From contig JADFUC010000477.1 of the NCBI GenBank assembly GCA_019722365.1, positions 62,001 to 126,000 on the forward strand: a DNA stretch of 64,000 nucleotides. Reading direction: 5' to 3'. A program made the translations under genes and the position numbers. The notes under the pieces were generated by a model. The model was not told where the DNA came from. It searched no databases and saw only the letters and a list, made by a program, of their open reading frames with translations. Origin of the DNA: Lithospermum erythrorhizon (taxonomy: Eukaryota; Streptophyta; Magnoliopsida; Boraginales; Boraginaceae). Positions 50,781-62,152 of this stretch are shown one piece after another. Position 1 is the first letter of the stretch; each line of letters starts with the position of its first letter.

Positions 50781-52382
50781 TGAGTTGTAGTTGGCTAAGA
50801 TAATGTTTGGGTTGTTTTCTCTTATGAAACCGAATGTAGTTTCCAAGTCAATTTGATTAATTACATTTATTTCCAACTACTTGATTTTATGAAGCAAAAG
50901 TTATCACGAGGAGTAGTATATAAAGGGATCTACATTATGTTGATGAGGCTATTTAAAATACCTTTTAAGCGTTGAAATTTCTAAATACTCATTTCATGCG
51001 TGAAGATTTATTTTCCACTTCCTTCAGTTTACATCTTTTCTTTGTCAAATAAACGCGTTTTATTTCATGTTTCAGAAACTGAGAGAAATTTCTTAGTTTA
51101 AAGGTCAATTTTTTGAGGACCGTTCCAAAAAATTAAATTAAAACATTAAAAATGATACTTTATTTAAAATTGAAACAAATATAATCGATATATGATATAT
51201 ACACTTACACTAATAAGAGAGAATCTTTATTTAAATGGTTGTCATGATCAATTTTTACGGAGACGATATTTTAGCACCTTATCGAGGAAAAACGGTACAA
51301 CGGAATTTTTGAGGAATTTCAACAAAACATTAACGGTAAAATCAGTGTATGATGTACTCCCAATCAATAATCAACACATATGAGATGGAACACAAGTCCA
51401 TTTAATACTCTAATTAAAAATGCGGAACCGTTCCGGAAAAAGAACTCCGTAACAAAAAAAATTTAGTTTGTTTTACCTAATAACAATGTCTACACTTCTT
51501 ATCTATTGTGAAGTGGTAAATAGTGTTAAAAACGTCTGTGTTTCCACAAGTTTAGGGTTATTTGCTATCCTATCCTTCTTATGACGCTTAGACAGACGCC
51601 CAGAGCTCTAAGACCCTTTTCAGAAACACTGATGCATGTTGATATTGAAATTGATGTTTTACCATATAAAGTCCAGACTGTCTAAAGTCTACATGTACCT
51701 CTCATTGTATCATCTCTGTTATACCCTACCAATCACAAATTCTTTGATTTTAATGTATGAAACTTGATCCGCTTTAAAGGATTGCATGTTAAGTCTCCAT
51801 TGAGTATTAAACTTGCTTGTGCGTATAATTTCATTCCATTCTCATTTTGTGAACCATATAAGCTCTCTAGAATTATCAGAGGATTTTTACCTCAAGGAGG
51901 TATGGTGAATACAAGTACTATAATATGTACATGTAGAGCTACAGAAGGTAGTTCAACACATGAGATGAACTGGTTTCTTGATCTCCAGCCTTCTTTTTAT
52001 GTAACTGCTTTGAGATGGCTGTTTTTATCATATAACTGAGTTTATATTGGCTTAATGCTAGATGAATGTAGAGCTAAACATCCAAAATTTTATTTGTAGT
52101 TTGATGATGATTGGTTAGACCTTAGACGTCGGAGTACAGTAATATTTATAGGTAAATTATATACAACAATCTCTGTTACATTCACATTGTAAAAGATACA
52201 TAATGTACATACTGATAAAAAAGATGCGGACACAAACAAACAGAACATAATTATAGCACAAACACAAACAAACAGGACATAATTATAGCACAATCTGTAT
52301 GTCTTTTAAATAGCCTGTGGTCAGCTTAAGTATGTAGATGACTCCCCTTTTGAGAGATCAATAAAGATTTATGTTCCAGAGT
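50781..52382. other. Intergenic and 3' UTR of the WD40-like fragment
   Basis: No exon supported on either strand. 51117-51440 is bounded by an imperfect inverted repeat containing 'ggaccgttcc' / 'ggaaccgttcc', a possible MITE. An AATAAA on the minus strand near 52093-52088 could be the poly(A) signal of the minus-strand WD40-like gene piece. The plus-strand frame at 51764-52039 has no recognised similarity. Confidence 0.45.
52230..52292. repeat. Two-copy 32-bp tandem repeat
   Basis: 'acacaaacaaacagaacata' plus 11 bases at 52230-52260 is repeated with one change at 52262-52292, inside the probable 3' UTR of the WD40-like fragment. Confidence 0.85.
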
Positions 52383-54263
52383 TACCTTGAGGTTTGCTCT
52401 GAAATAGCTGATAAAAGGTTCAGTTCTCGCTCCAACATCCAGGTACACTCATTCTTGCGATTTACACAACAGCTGTAGTCGAGGAAGTAACCGCTAGAAG
52501 TGATTATTGATATCGTAGACCTGCATAACGTTAGAGTAGGACATTCAGTTGTAAAAAACAAATAACAAAAATAACAAACACAAGAATACGATGCAGCCAC
52601 ACGATGCACACAAAGCGAACTATTCTTTCGTCTTTTACTAAAGAATACCGTGTGTGCGCCACTTTAATGATTGCACATATAAGAAAACAGCCTGTATTAC
52701 ACACAGATGATAACATGGTTTCTAGTTTGCTTCTCTTTTCCTAGTTTAGAGTTTTTTCTGGATATCAAGGAGATGATATTTTTCTAATTTTCTTTGTGAA
52801 TGACACATGAACGACAATTCAGAAGGTCATTCAGTAACATCATCATAATCAAGTTCATAGTTTACTACAACAGATGTGATGGAATAGCAGAGTAATAACA
52901 ATACCAAGGAGATTGTCAAGACACCATTTAAAAAAAAAAACATTGTGATAAGTTTGGATGGAATAAGAGAGTACCATTACCTCAAAGCCATAGTTTCCGA
53001 AGTTGATGTATCAGTAACTCTGTCCGTCTTCCAGACCACTGCATTACTGTTGAGAGGTAAATCATATTTCACAAACTGATGTGATGAGATAAGGTGGGAG
53101 ATATAGGGGAAACTGCACAGAAAATAGAAGAGGCACTACTTGTGTAGTTGTGTAAGATATTCAATAGAGATTATTACCTTTTGACTCCAGCAGGAACTGC
53201 ATGATGAAGTATGTGATGATGAGTAGGATCCAGCACATCACTAAGCGAATCACGTATCATCGCACCAAGAAAATTTGAGTTTCTGATTCTAGTCAATAAT
53301 AGAATTAAGTCACTCCAGTATAATGATGCCATTTCAAGCCAATATAAAAATTATACCAGCAGCATATTTACTCGAAACATGCAATTACGATTTTAATAGA
53401 AGGACAAGAAGCTACGTTTTCAGTCAAAAAGCAGCAAATATGATCATTATAGTGATTGATCGGACAATACTTAACATACTTTTTACCTCTGATTTAGTGC
53501 TAAGCCAAGAAAAAAAGTTCGTACAGAACCCGAAGAGCTTGTGGCAAGAAGAATACCTGGTAGTTTTGTTGATGGTCCAAATGACAGAGAGAAGATTGTT
53601 GATTGATAAGAACCCCTTATAGATTAAGTTGTATGACTTATAAGTAATAAAATAACCAGGGAAAAAATCAGAACTCTAGGAAGTAGCTACTATGATAGGT
53701 GCTAGTGACATATCAACCAAGGGGGATAGTACAATTATGACCGTCATCCCTGACATGGGTAGATTCCAAATAGAGAAGTTTGGTTTCTGCTTCAACAAAT
53801 ACACTAGTAACCTAGTATTTCAATTATTAAGAATAAAATTCTTGGATATGTATTGTAGTAAATTAATAATGACATGAAAATGAGACAATAAAATCTAACC
53901 ATTTCAAGATATATTGGTATATTATGCATGATCACACAAAAGGATAATAACTGAAATTCAAGGCTGCCAGACAATAGTTGGTCTAGTAGAGGTTAAATGG
54001 ATGTTTTACCTTCGTGGCATCAGAAACTTTTAGAGTTCCGTAACATTGTATACAAGAACTGAACCGTTTGAGTTGCTTGCAGCCAGAAAGCAACCCTCCA
54101 AATCCGGGGAAAATGCACATAGTCCTGACTCCTGAGATTGGAAACTCACATCAAGAAGTACACGAGATAATGCACAAGAAGGCTCATGAAACACATCCAA
54201 TCCAAACATAATGCTGAACAAATACAAAGAAAATGCAACTAACTTCGATAAGCTAATGAACAA
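52383..54263 (-). pseudogene. 3' part of an unidentified WD40-like (beta-propeller) gene
   Basis: Four exon-like blocks on the minus strand. 54213 to about 54010: FHEPSCALSRVLLDVSF then AFSPDLEGCFLAASNSNG and SVLVYNV, the S/A-x-G-x-VLVYN style of a WD40 blade. About 53290-53179: FLGAMIRDSLSDVLDP then HHHILHHAVPAGVK. 53043-52982: NAVVWKTDRVTDTS. 52519-52383: SGYFLDYSCCVNRKNECTW then MLERELNLLSAIS and a stop (EQTSR-stop). The last three join in frame with AG/GT sites. The first block hits a stop (about 54032) and only another frame reads on to its donor near 54009, so one base seems lost or gained. No 5' exons exist before retrotransposon sequence starts at 54435. Best read as a 5'-truncated, frame-broken gene copy; the family within WD40 is not recognised. 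Confidence 0.6.
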
Positions 54264-54434
54264 GATAGCTCCTAAAAAACCTTCAACTCAAGCATAACTG
54301 AAACAAAATTTGCGATCAGTCATCATTCTATTTAAGAGGGCTAATTCTACATTTAGAGATAATTACAGATACCATGACGATACAACAGATGAAATGGAGA
54401 AGTCAATACAAATGTTCATTAAGAATGTAAACAT

Positions 54435-56279
54435 CGAATGAAGACACTTCAATATAGTTATTTTGAGGGAAAGTTGGTGTATTTTGAGGTTGATTTTGTT
54501 GAGGGAAAGTGGTGTACGTTCGGGGTTGAGCTTTGTTGAGGGGTTAAAGTGGTGTATGTTGAGGTTGAGAACTTTGTTGAGAGCTTTCTTAAATTAATTT
54601 TAAGTGTAATATGATGTTAGAGGACTTTAATATAGTTATTTTGGGAATAGAAATATTGGTTTGGATATGGATTAGTAAGAGATTATGTTGAGAAAGTTTG
54701 GGGAAAGTTGGGATAGTAGTTGGTGTTTTGGGTGGAGGTTGTATTTAATGGTTTAATTAGTTGGCGATTGATTAGAATGTGATTGAAGTGTTATTATTGG
54801 GGGTAATAAAGTGATGACCCGAATATTGGGATTTATGAAGTTGAAAATAATTAGGAGAAATGTGATTCACGTTGCAATTTGAAGTCTATCTTGATTTTGA
54901 GGATAGGATGATTGCTAGGGTAGTTAATTTGAATTGTGAGATGTGGTATAATCTTTCGGGGGTTTTATATAGATGTTAAGAGAGGTTGATACGAATGTTT
55001 ATAATGTATAATTTCTTTGAATAGGAGTTGAGCCGAGACCTAACCGTGAGCTACCTAGAGTTATTATTATTGCTTTTGAGAAACTCGAGGTGAGTACGAT
55101 CTCGCGATGGGAACCTTTTATATATATTATGTTTATATATTTTTGCATGTGTTTTGTCATGGGACTATTTTGGCGTGTGAGTTATGAGATAGTTGTGATT
55201 ATGATTCGTGTTGTAGAGATTGTGGTAGTTATTGTGGTTATACCACGTCTCATTTGATATTAATCTTTGTCTTTGCGTGTGGTGTGTCTTTGTGTGTGTA
55301 ATCTTTGTGCACGTTTATTTTGGTCAGCTTTGGTATATATATGTGGAGGCGGGGGTGGCCAGGCCGGGAAGTTGGTGTGGTATCGTGGTGGGTAGGCTAA
55401 AGTGGATTCGGGAGTTTGGTGTGATATGCATATTGAGGGGGTAAGCCTCGATTCGGGAGGATGGAAGGTGGATTCTGCGTCGATTATTTGTGGAGGTGGA
55501 TTCCTCGTTTTGTTTTATTGTTTGTGGAGATTGGATTCACCGTTTGTTTTATTGTTCGTGGAGGTGGATTCTCATTTGATTATTATTATGTGTGTTGAGA
55601 CGGTTTCCTTAAATGAATATGCGTTATTAATGGTTATAAGCTTCATTGTGTGTATGAGTATTATGTGATATCGTATAAGAGGATTACATGTGATTTGTGG
55701 ACGGTTATTCATTGTGCTTTGGTTAATGTATATTCATATGTTGTATATATATAAGTATGATTATATGTGATTGAATCTGTGGTATTTGTATTATTTCAGC
55801 TTTATAAATTTGACTCCGCAATGCATGGGCGGGCGTTTTATACAGGTACAGGAGCGTCGTTAAAGTGGGCTGAGGATCTGGCATTCTTGAGGTTGCGTGA
55901 AGATCGTAGGTGAGGCCCCGGTGGTGGCATAGGGAAGTCCTCATTAGTCGTTCCCGCTTTTATTTGTCGACTTGTTATATTTCCTAGACTTTGTGTGTTG
56001 TATTTTTATTAGAGGTTAGTTTATGCATCACTTTCCACATGTTGTATTATGGATTCTTGTGTATCGCCCAGGTTGTATTATTCGAATTGGATTTGTGTTC
56101 GGTTTGTCATTTTGTTTTGTTGGATCTGTTTTGGAACACCACGATGGACTAGAAAGTTTTGTCTGTTAATGTCGGTAGTCGTTTTGACATTGTTATCCGT
56201 CGATTGGTGACTCACGGTGTCTGGGTTGTTAATGATCTTAACCTCGAGGCGTAGGCTTGAGATTAGTCTCGTTACCTTT
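54435..56279 (+). mobile_element. LTR/leader region of a gypsy element
   Basis: Non-coding G/T-rich DNA with retrotransposon leader character: three irregular copies of a roughly 50-bp 'ttgttgagggaaagtggtgta' unit (54465-54590), 'gcgggggtggccaggccggg' near 55350, repeated 'gtggaggtggattc' near 55490-55575, and 'gggcgggcgttttatacaggtacaggagcg' near 55825. It is on the same strand as the gypsy pol at 59800 and is probably its LTR and 5' leader; a second LTR copy was not found in the window. Confidence 0.45.
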
Positions 56280-59200
56280 GGTAGCCCGGCCAATACGTCT
56301 GACTTTGACAACAAAATTATTTGAGATATGAGGTTTAAACAAATCTCGCTCATTCCTAAATATTGCCAAAACCCTTTTACATGCTTTAAAGTTCGAAATA
56401 ATGAAGTGAATCATTAACTTCAACTATAGTTCATGTCCACTCAATTGTACAAGTGATGTGAGAGCTTAGAATAGATAAACTTTCTTTATTTGGTTATACA
56501 TACCATAAGCTTTGTTTAAATCACAATTCATGAACCATGTTCATCATATTTAAAAAGAAACTAAATATCAATATGACATATTGAGTGCTTATGCATCATC
56601 ACCTTTGATTGAGTTAAAAAATTAATTATCCTTCCAATCATATAAGTCATACATTTAGTTGCCAAATGAATGGTGAATAAAATAAATTAAAATTAATGTC
56701 ATAAACATAACCGGAAACATCTGTTTAAAATAAATAATTGTAGTTGAAAACAATCCATACGTATTTACAAAATGAATTTTGTAATATAATACCCGATACT
56801 TCAATCTCACAAAATGTACAAGGTATCAAGATCTACTATATTCGGATTCAAGCGACAACACGCATATATTTTTGAATGAAAGTATAATAGTAGGCTATCA
56901 ACCAATTATGTAAGTAATATGCAATGTACCAAAAGTCTATTATGCCCGATTGGCTTGTAATAGCTGCGTACATTTTGAATCCGTCCTGATAGTAGGTTAC
57001 TGACCCATTCTGAAACTTCGCCCAACTTTCTTGTGTCGCTACTTTATGCAATACGGGGATCTACACGACTTTGTATCGCGAGAAAATACGGTTAAAAGCA
57101 TACCAATTAAACTAAATAGTTACATGGAATGATCATCGAAAGCCCTTGACATTGAGTGGAAATCACTTGACATGATCCGTTATTATATCAAATTGCAAAG
57201 CTGTAACTTTTGCCGTCGCGGTGTGCTAGATGATCTGTTGATTTCCACAACTTTAAAATTGACTTGATACTTTACTTAAATTTTAATTGGCGAGATTAAT
57301 GTTATTTAACTTTGTTAACCATGCGTAGATAGCACATATTAGTAACATGCAACATGAAAAATAAATAAATAACACGTTTAGGAGATATAGATATGACCCA
57401 CAGGACCTGTGCATTAAGCAACAAGTGAAATGCTAACATAAGTCCTATTAGCACTTCAGAAGTGCAAGTCTTGTATTTTTGACTCCTTAAAACCTCAAAG
57501 AAATTCTCCAGAGTGCCATCTTTGTGAAAATGTTGCTCTTGATGCCTTGTGATGCGTACTGCTACTACAACAGCAGACAACACGCGAGGCTTGTGGGTAA
57601 ATGATACAAAGAATAAAATACGACTCACGAGGTCGTTTACAACATTTTAAAATTACGCGGGGCCGTAAATGAATAAATAGATTAAATATCCCAAATACAC
57701 TTTCCATTCCATAACAATATATATGAGCAAAACAATAAAACAAATAAATGCACTTAATGTCACATATATTAAATGAAAATAAATGTGATCATAATTGACT
57801 AATTAATTACCCATTATTTTTACAATTAATTATCAATTAATATAAATTTTCAATTGAATATATTCACACATGATTAATGATAATTATTACAATAATTATC
57901 AACCACTTAAATCATGAAATAATTACTTATAAGTAATTAACTCCAAAATTCAAAATTTAAAAGTTACCATGAAAATATTTTCAAAAATTATCAATTAATG
58001 AAAATAATTATGAAAAGGAAATATAAATCAAATTTAATGCCATTCAAGATATATATTCAATCATCTTAATGACAAAATTTATGATTTAACATTTAAAACC
58101 AAAATTAATAATTACGATAATTTTAAAACCAAAAATAATTTACATAAAATCGTTTAGGGTTTTTCTAAAGCGGACGACGAACTTGGCGGCCATGACCGGC
58201 CTCCGGCCACCCACGGTCGACAGCGCCGCCGGGTGTCGTAATGGGGCCGGTGGTACGTCGGTGGCGGAGCGTGCCATTCGGCGCGGACGCGCCTACGCGA
58301 TCACTTATGAGTTCGGCTTCGTTTATTAATTCATTTGATCTTTTAGTTTTAGTTAATTGCGGCTTTTTAAAAGCAGTTTGGATGGTCCAAAAATTCAAAA
58401 TTACGGGATTCGACTTGAACATCATGATAAATACTTGTGAGCATCGATTGGGGTTTTATCAAAACACTTCTAGTTTTCGATTAAATCATATTCGAAATTA
58501 AGTAGAATTTTGGGATATAAAAATTCAAATTTTTTTGATAATAGAGATGAACCTGAGGGTCATGAATATCTGATTGTTATTTGCGTATTTTAAATTTTAA
58601 CCTACTGCAGCAAAAATCAGCAGTTACGCTTCGAATTAAAGATCTGAAACTAATCAATTTTAATCCCCTTTGATTCATGAAACAATTAAATAGACATCAA
58701 ATCATCAAAATCCCGATACATTAAAATGGTGATTTCGGTAGGTGAGTATTAAAGTACAAAGTGGGTTTGAGTTTTTTCATATTATATATTGATCAAAATT
58801 GAATATATAAATCATGAATTAATCAAATTAACTAGCAACATTGTCAACACAAATCAAATTAAATAAATAATTAAAGCTTGAGTAGGCTCTGCGGCCCATT
58901 TGTTAGAATCTAGTATGAATTTTATTGTGATAAAAGCAATTAAATACATGCTTTGGATCCCTCAAAATAATGTATATTAATCTAAAAAGCATATAATGAC
59001 TTATATGTATCTGAAACACTTACAGATATGCAGTGAGCTTGTCTGAGTCTTTCATAGGCATCGCTTTGAATTCATCGTTGAGCACTTGAATGTAGTGCTC
59101 TGGTTAGTGCTGCCCGGGGAGAGGTTGAATCTACATTTGCGTCTGCTGAAACATGGATTGAATTGGATGTAAAAATCAAGAAAATTTCAATTCTTCTCTT

Positions 59201-59797
59201 GAATATTCGGCCGTTAGAGAGGAAATGGAGGTTTTTCCTTTTGTTTCATGATCTTATGACACACACAATGATGGATCGACATATAGTGGTCCGTCATTTT
59301 ACTCTAAGCAATCGAGCGATTGACGACTAGTTTGATTTAATTAAGCAGATTAAAGTAAAATCAGAAACTATGAGCTTAACTATCTAATTAATTAAATTAT
59401 TAATTAATTAATTGGTCTGATTCATTTTATATTATCAATGTAAAATTCCCAATTGAATATTCGTTGATTACGATCGACTCTCAATTTAACAAATGTAGTT
59501 TAATTTCTTACATGAATATAATTGGCGTCCTTTGTATGTGTGTGTGGCCACAGGCTCGGATAATAGTAAATTGTATAATAATAATAATTGTCCAATTCTT
59601 GCTGTTATTATAACGATTAATGGTAAGATCTAGCAATCGCTCATAGCCTTAATTATCATGAGCGAGTACTTATTAATATACAATTACTAAGGTGAACACT
59701 AAGTTCAAATGTCGCATTTAACTTCAACTTGGTAAATGAATTTGATACACAATTATAGCCTGTAAGAGTGAATTCACCATTGATTTCCAACACACTT
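56280..59797 (-). mobile_element. Non-coding LTR-type element nested in the gypsy element
   Basis: About 3.5 kb of AT-rich DNA without coding domains splits gypsy leader from gypsy pol. Its right end is an LTR read on the minus strand starting 'tgttggaaat' at 59797; this matches 62153 onward in the opposite orientation. A GC-rich island lies at 58165-58300. The left edge (near 56280) is approximate and no second LTR was identified, so it may be a large non-autonomous derivative or several fused pieces. Confidence 0.45.
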
Positions 59798-59799
59798 CC

Positions 59800-62150
59800 G
59801 TTTGAATTAATAGACTTTGATCTTTATCTTGGGTATGAATTTGGTTAGGGGCATCCTTGAGTTAGTATGAAGAAGGTTGTGTTGGGTTTTGGGTATGTAG
59901 TCACTTGGAGAGAGAGAGGGGCAGTTGGAGGATGTTCGTGTTGTCGTGAGTATGTTGATGTGTTTTAGGATGCACCGGGTTACCGCCAGCCCGAGGAGAG
60001 GAGTGGAGTTTTTCGATTGAGGTAGTTCCGAATCATTGCGATTTCTGTGCGCCTTATAGAATGGCTCCAGGAGTTAGGGGAAATTTGAGCTTCGATTCTG
60101 AGGCTTGCTTGATGAGGTTTTGCTCAGAGGCAGTGTTTTTCTCAGGTAAGTGCACAGTTTCGTTTGTGAAAAAGAAGGATGGTACGTTGAGGTTGTGTAT
60201 AGACTATAGACAGCTGAATAAGGTGACTATCAAGAACCGGTATCCATTGCCGAGGATAGACGATCTATTTGACCAGTTGAGGGATGCCAAGGTGTTTTCG
60301 AAGATTGATTTGAGATCCCAGGTTATCCTGCCAGTTGAGGATCGAGGTGACATTCCAAAATGAGCATTTCGATCGGTATAGACGCTACAGTTTATAGTAG
60401 TACCATTTGTTGACTAAATGCACAGCACGTCATTCATAGATTTGATGAATCGGGTGTTAGGGAGTTCTGGATAAGTTAAATTGTGTTTATTGATGACATT
60501 CTAATCTAATCGAGTGGCGGAGGAGGAGCCACGAGGGCAGGGAGTTGTATTGGAGGTATTGAGGCGGCTCGGGTTATGCATGAGAGTTCACAGTGTGAGT
60601 ACGGAGCCAGCGAGTGCAGTTCTTGGGCGTATTTGTATCGGGTGAGGTATTTGTGTGGATCTCGGAAGGTGGAAATTTGTGAATAATTGGGAAGGCGACC
60701 CACGAGTGTGACAGTGAGAGTTTCTTGGGTTTGGTGGATATTCTGAGGAGGTTTATCGGGGATTACCGTTGATTGCGACTCCGATGGTAGGATTAGTAGA
60801 AAGGGTGTTCCCGCTGTTGGGATGAGGATTGTGAGAGGCTGTTCCCCGGAGAGTTGAAGCGAAGGCGGCCAGCTGCGCGGTTTGGCCTACCCGTGGTGCG
60901 AGGGTTATGTGATATCTGACGATGCGTCGCGGGGTTAGGTTGTGTGTTGATGTAGAATGGAAGTGATTGCTTATCTTCTCGGCAATTTGAAGTACCGTGA
61001 GGAGAATTTTGACCTTGATCTTGAGTTAGCGGCCGGTTGTCTTTCTTATTTGAAATTGTGGAGGCATTATCTGTATGGGGTTAGATGCCCTATTTTCACC
61101 GACCATAAGAGTTTGAAGTACCTACCGACGCAGAGAGACTTGAATTTGAGGCAGAGGAGATGGATGGAGTTTATTAGCGACTACGATGTGACTACTCAGT
61201 ATAAGCGGGGGAAGAGGCGAATGTTGTAAGCGATTCTTTGAGTCGGAAGGGGAGAGGCAAGAACCAAAGGTAGAGATGAAGCTGACTTGGAGTTGATTTT
61301 GAGGTTAATTGCTTGTGATGAGTTGTTGGCTCTCGTAATGAGATTTGGCATGTACTCTTTTGATCGGATCTTAGAACTTCGGCAAAAAGATGAGAAATTG
61401 CAGAATATCATTAACGAGGTGAAAGTGGAAATTAGATCAGTTCGTGGTTGATGATAGTGGTGCTTTTGAGGATGAATGATGAGTTGTTTGTGCCGTATTA
61501 TGAGAAGTTGAAGAAAGGAGATTCTTGATGAGGCTCATGAAATGCTCCTTATAACATGGATCCAGGTATACGAAGATGTATCGAGGGCTTGAGGTTCGTT
61601 TATTGGTGGCACGGAATGAGAGAAAAGGTGCGAGTTTGTAGGAAGGTGTTTGGTTTTGTCGGTAAAGATTGAGCATAGACACCTGCGGGGATTTTTGCGT
61701 ACTTCCACATTCTGAATGGACGTGGGGAGAATATCACCATGGATTTCTTATTCGGGACTTCTAGATCGTCGGTGAAGACGATGGGTTAGGTTATCTTGGA
61801 CAATTAATGAGAAATGCCTTTCCTTATACGATTAAATCGACCGATGGACCCGAGAAGGCTAGCGAAGATGTATGTTGATCAGTTAATAGATTGCATGGGG
61901 TTCCGTTATGGAGATTATCTCGACCCGTGATGCGAGTTGCCAGAGATTTTGGAGAGAGGTTTTCAGAGGCGTTGGGGACGGGGTTGATTTGAGTACACCA
62001 TCCCAGACAGATGGGGCGTCGGGGAGGGCGATCCGGACTTTGGAGGAAATGCTTCGAGCGTGTGTTCCGAGTTTCTCAGGGAGTTGGGATGATGAGTTGC
62101 CGAAAATGGAGTTCGCGTATAATAATAGTTTTCACGCTAGTATATAGATT
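59800..62150 (+). mobile_element. Ty3/gypsy pol remnant
   Basis: Starts inside the protease C-terminus (FDLYLGYEFG at about 59817-59846, relatives FDxILGM). It continues with DAPGLPP (59970-59990), the RT block [21 protein letters not shown] and [15 protein letters not shown], ending KIDL (60160-60320). RNase H follows (ENFDLDLELAAGCLSYLKLWRHYLYG, FTDHKSLKYL, about 60990-61130), then an integrase core (STPSQTDG.SGRAIRTLEEMLRAC near 61990-62075, and FAYNNSFHASI at 62115-62145). Several frameshifts separate the blocks; the RT catalytic YxDD region was not recognised. It is cut at both ends by other insertions. Confidence 0.88.
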
Positions 62151-62152
62151 GT

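Noticed and set aside
55232..55668. Plus-strand frames rich in Val, Cys and Trp
   Set aside because: Arise from G/T-rich LTR leader sequence; no conserved domain.
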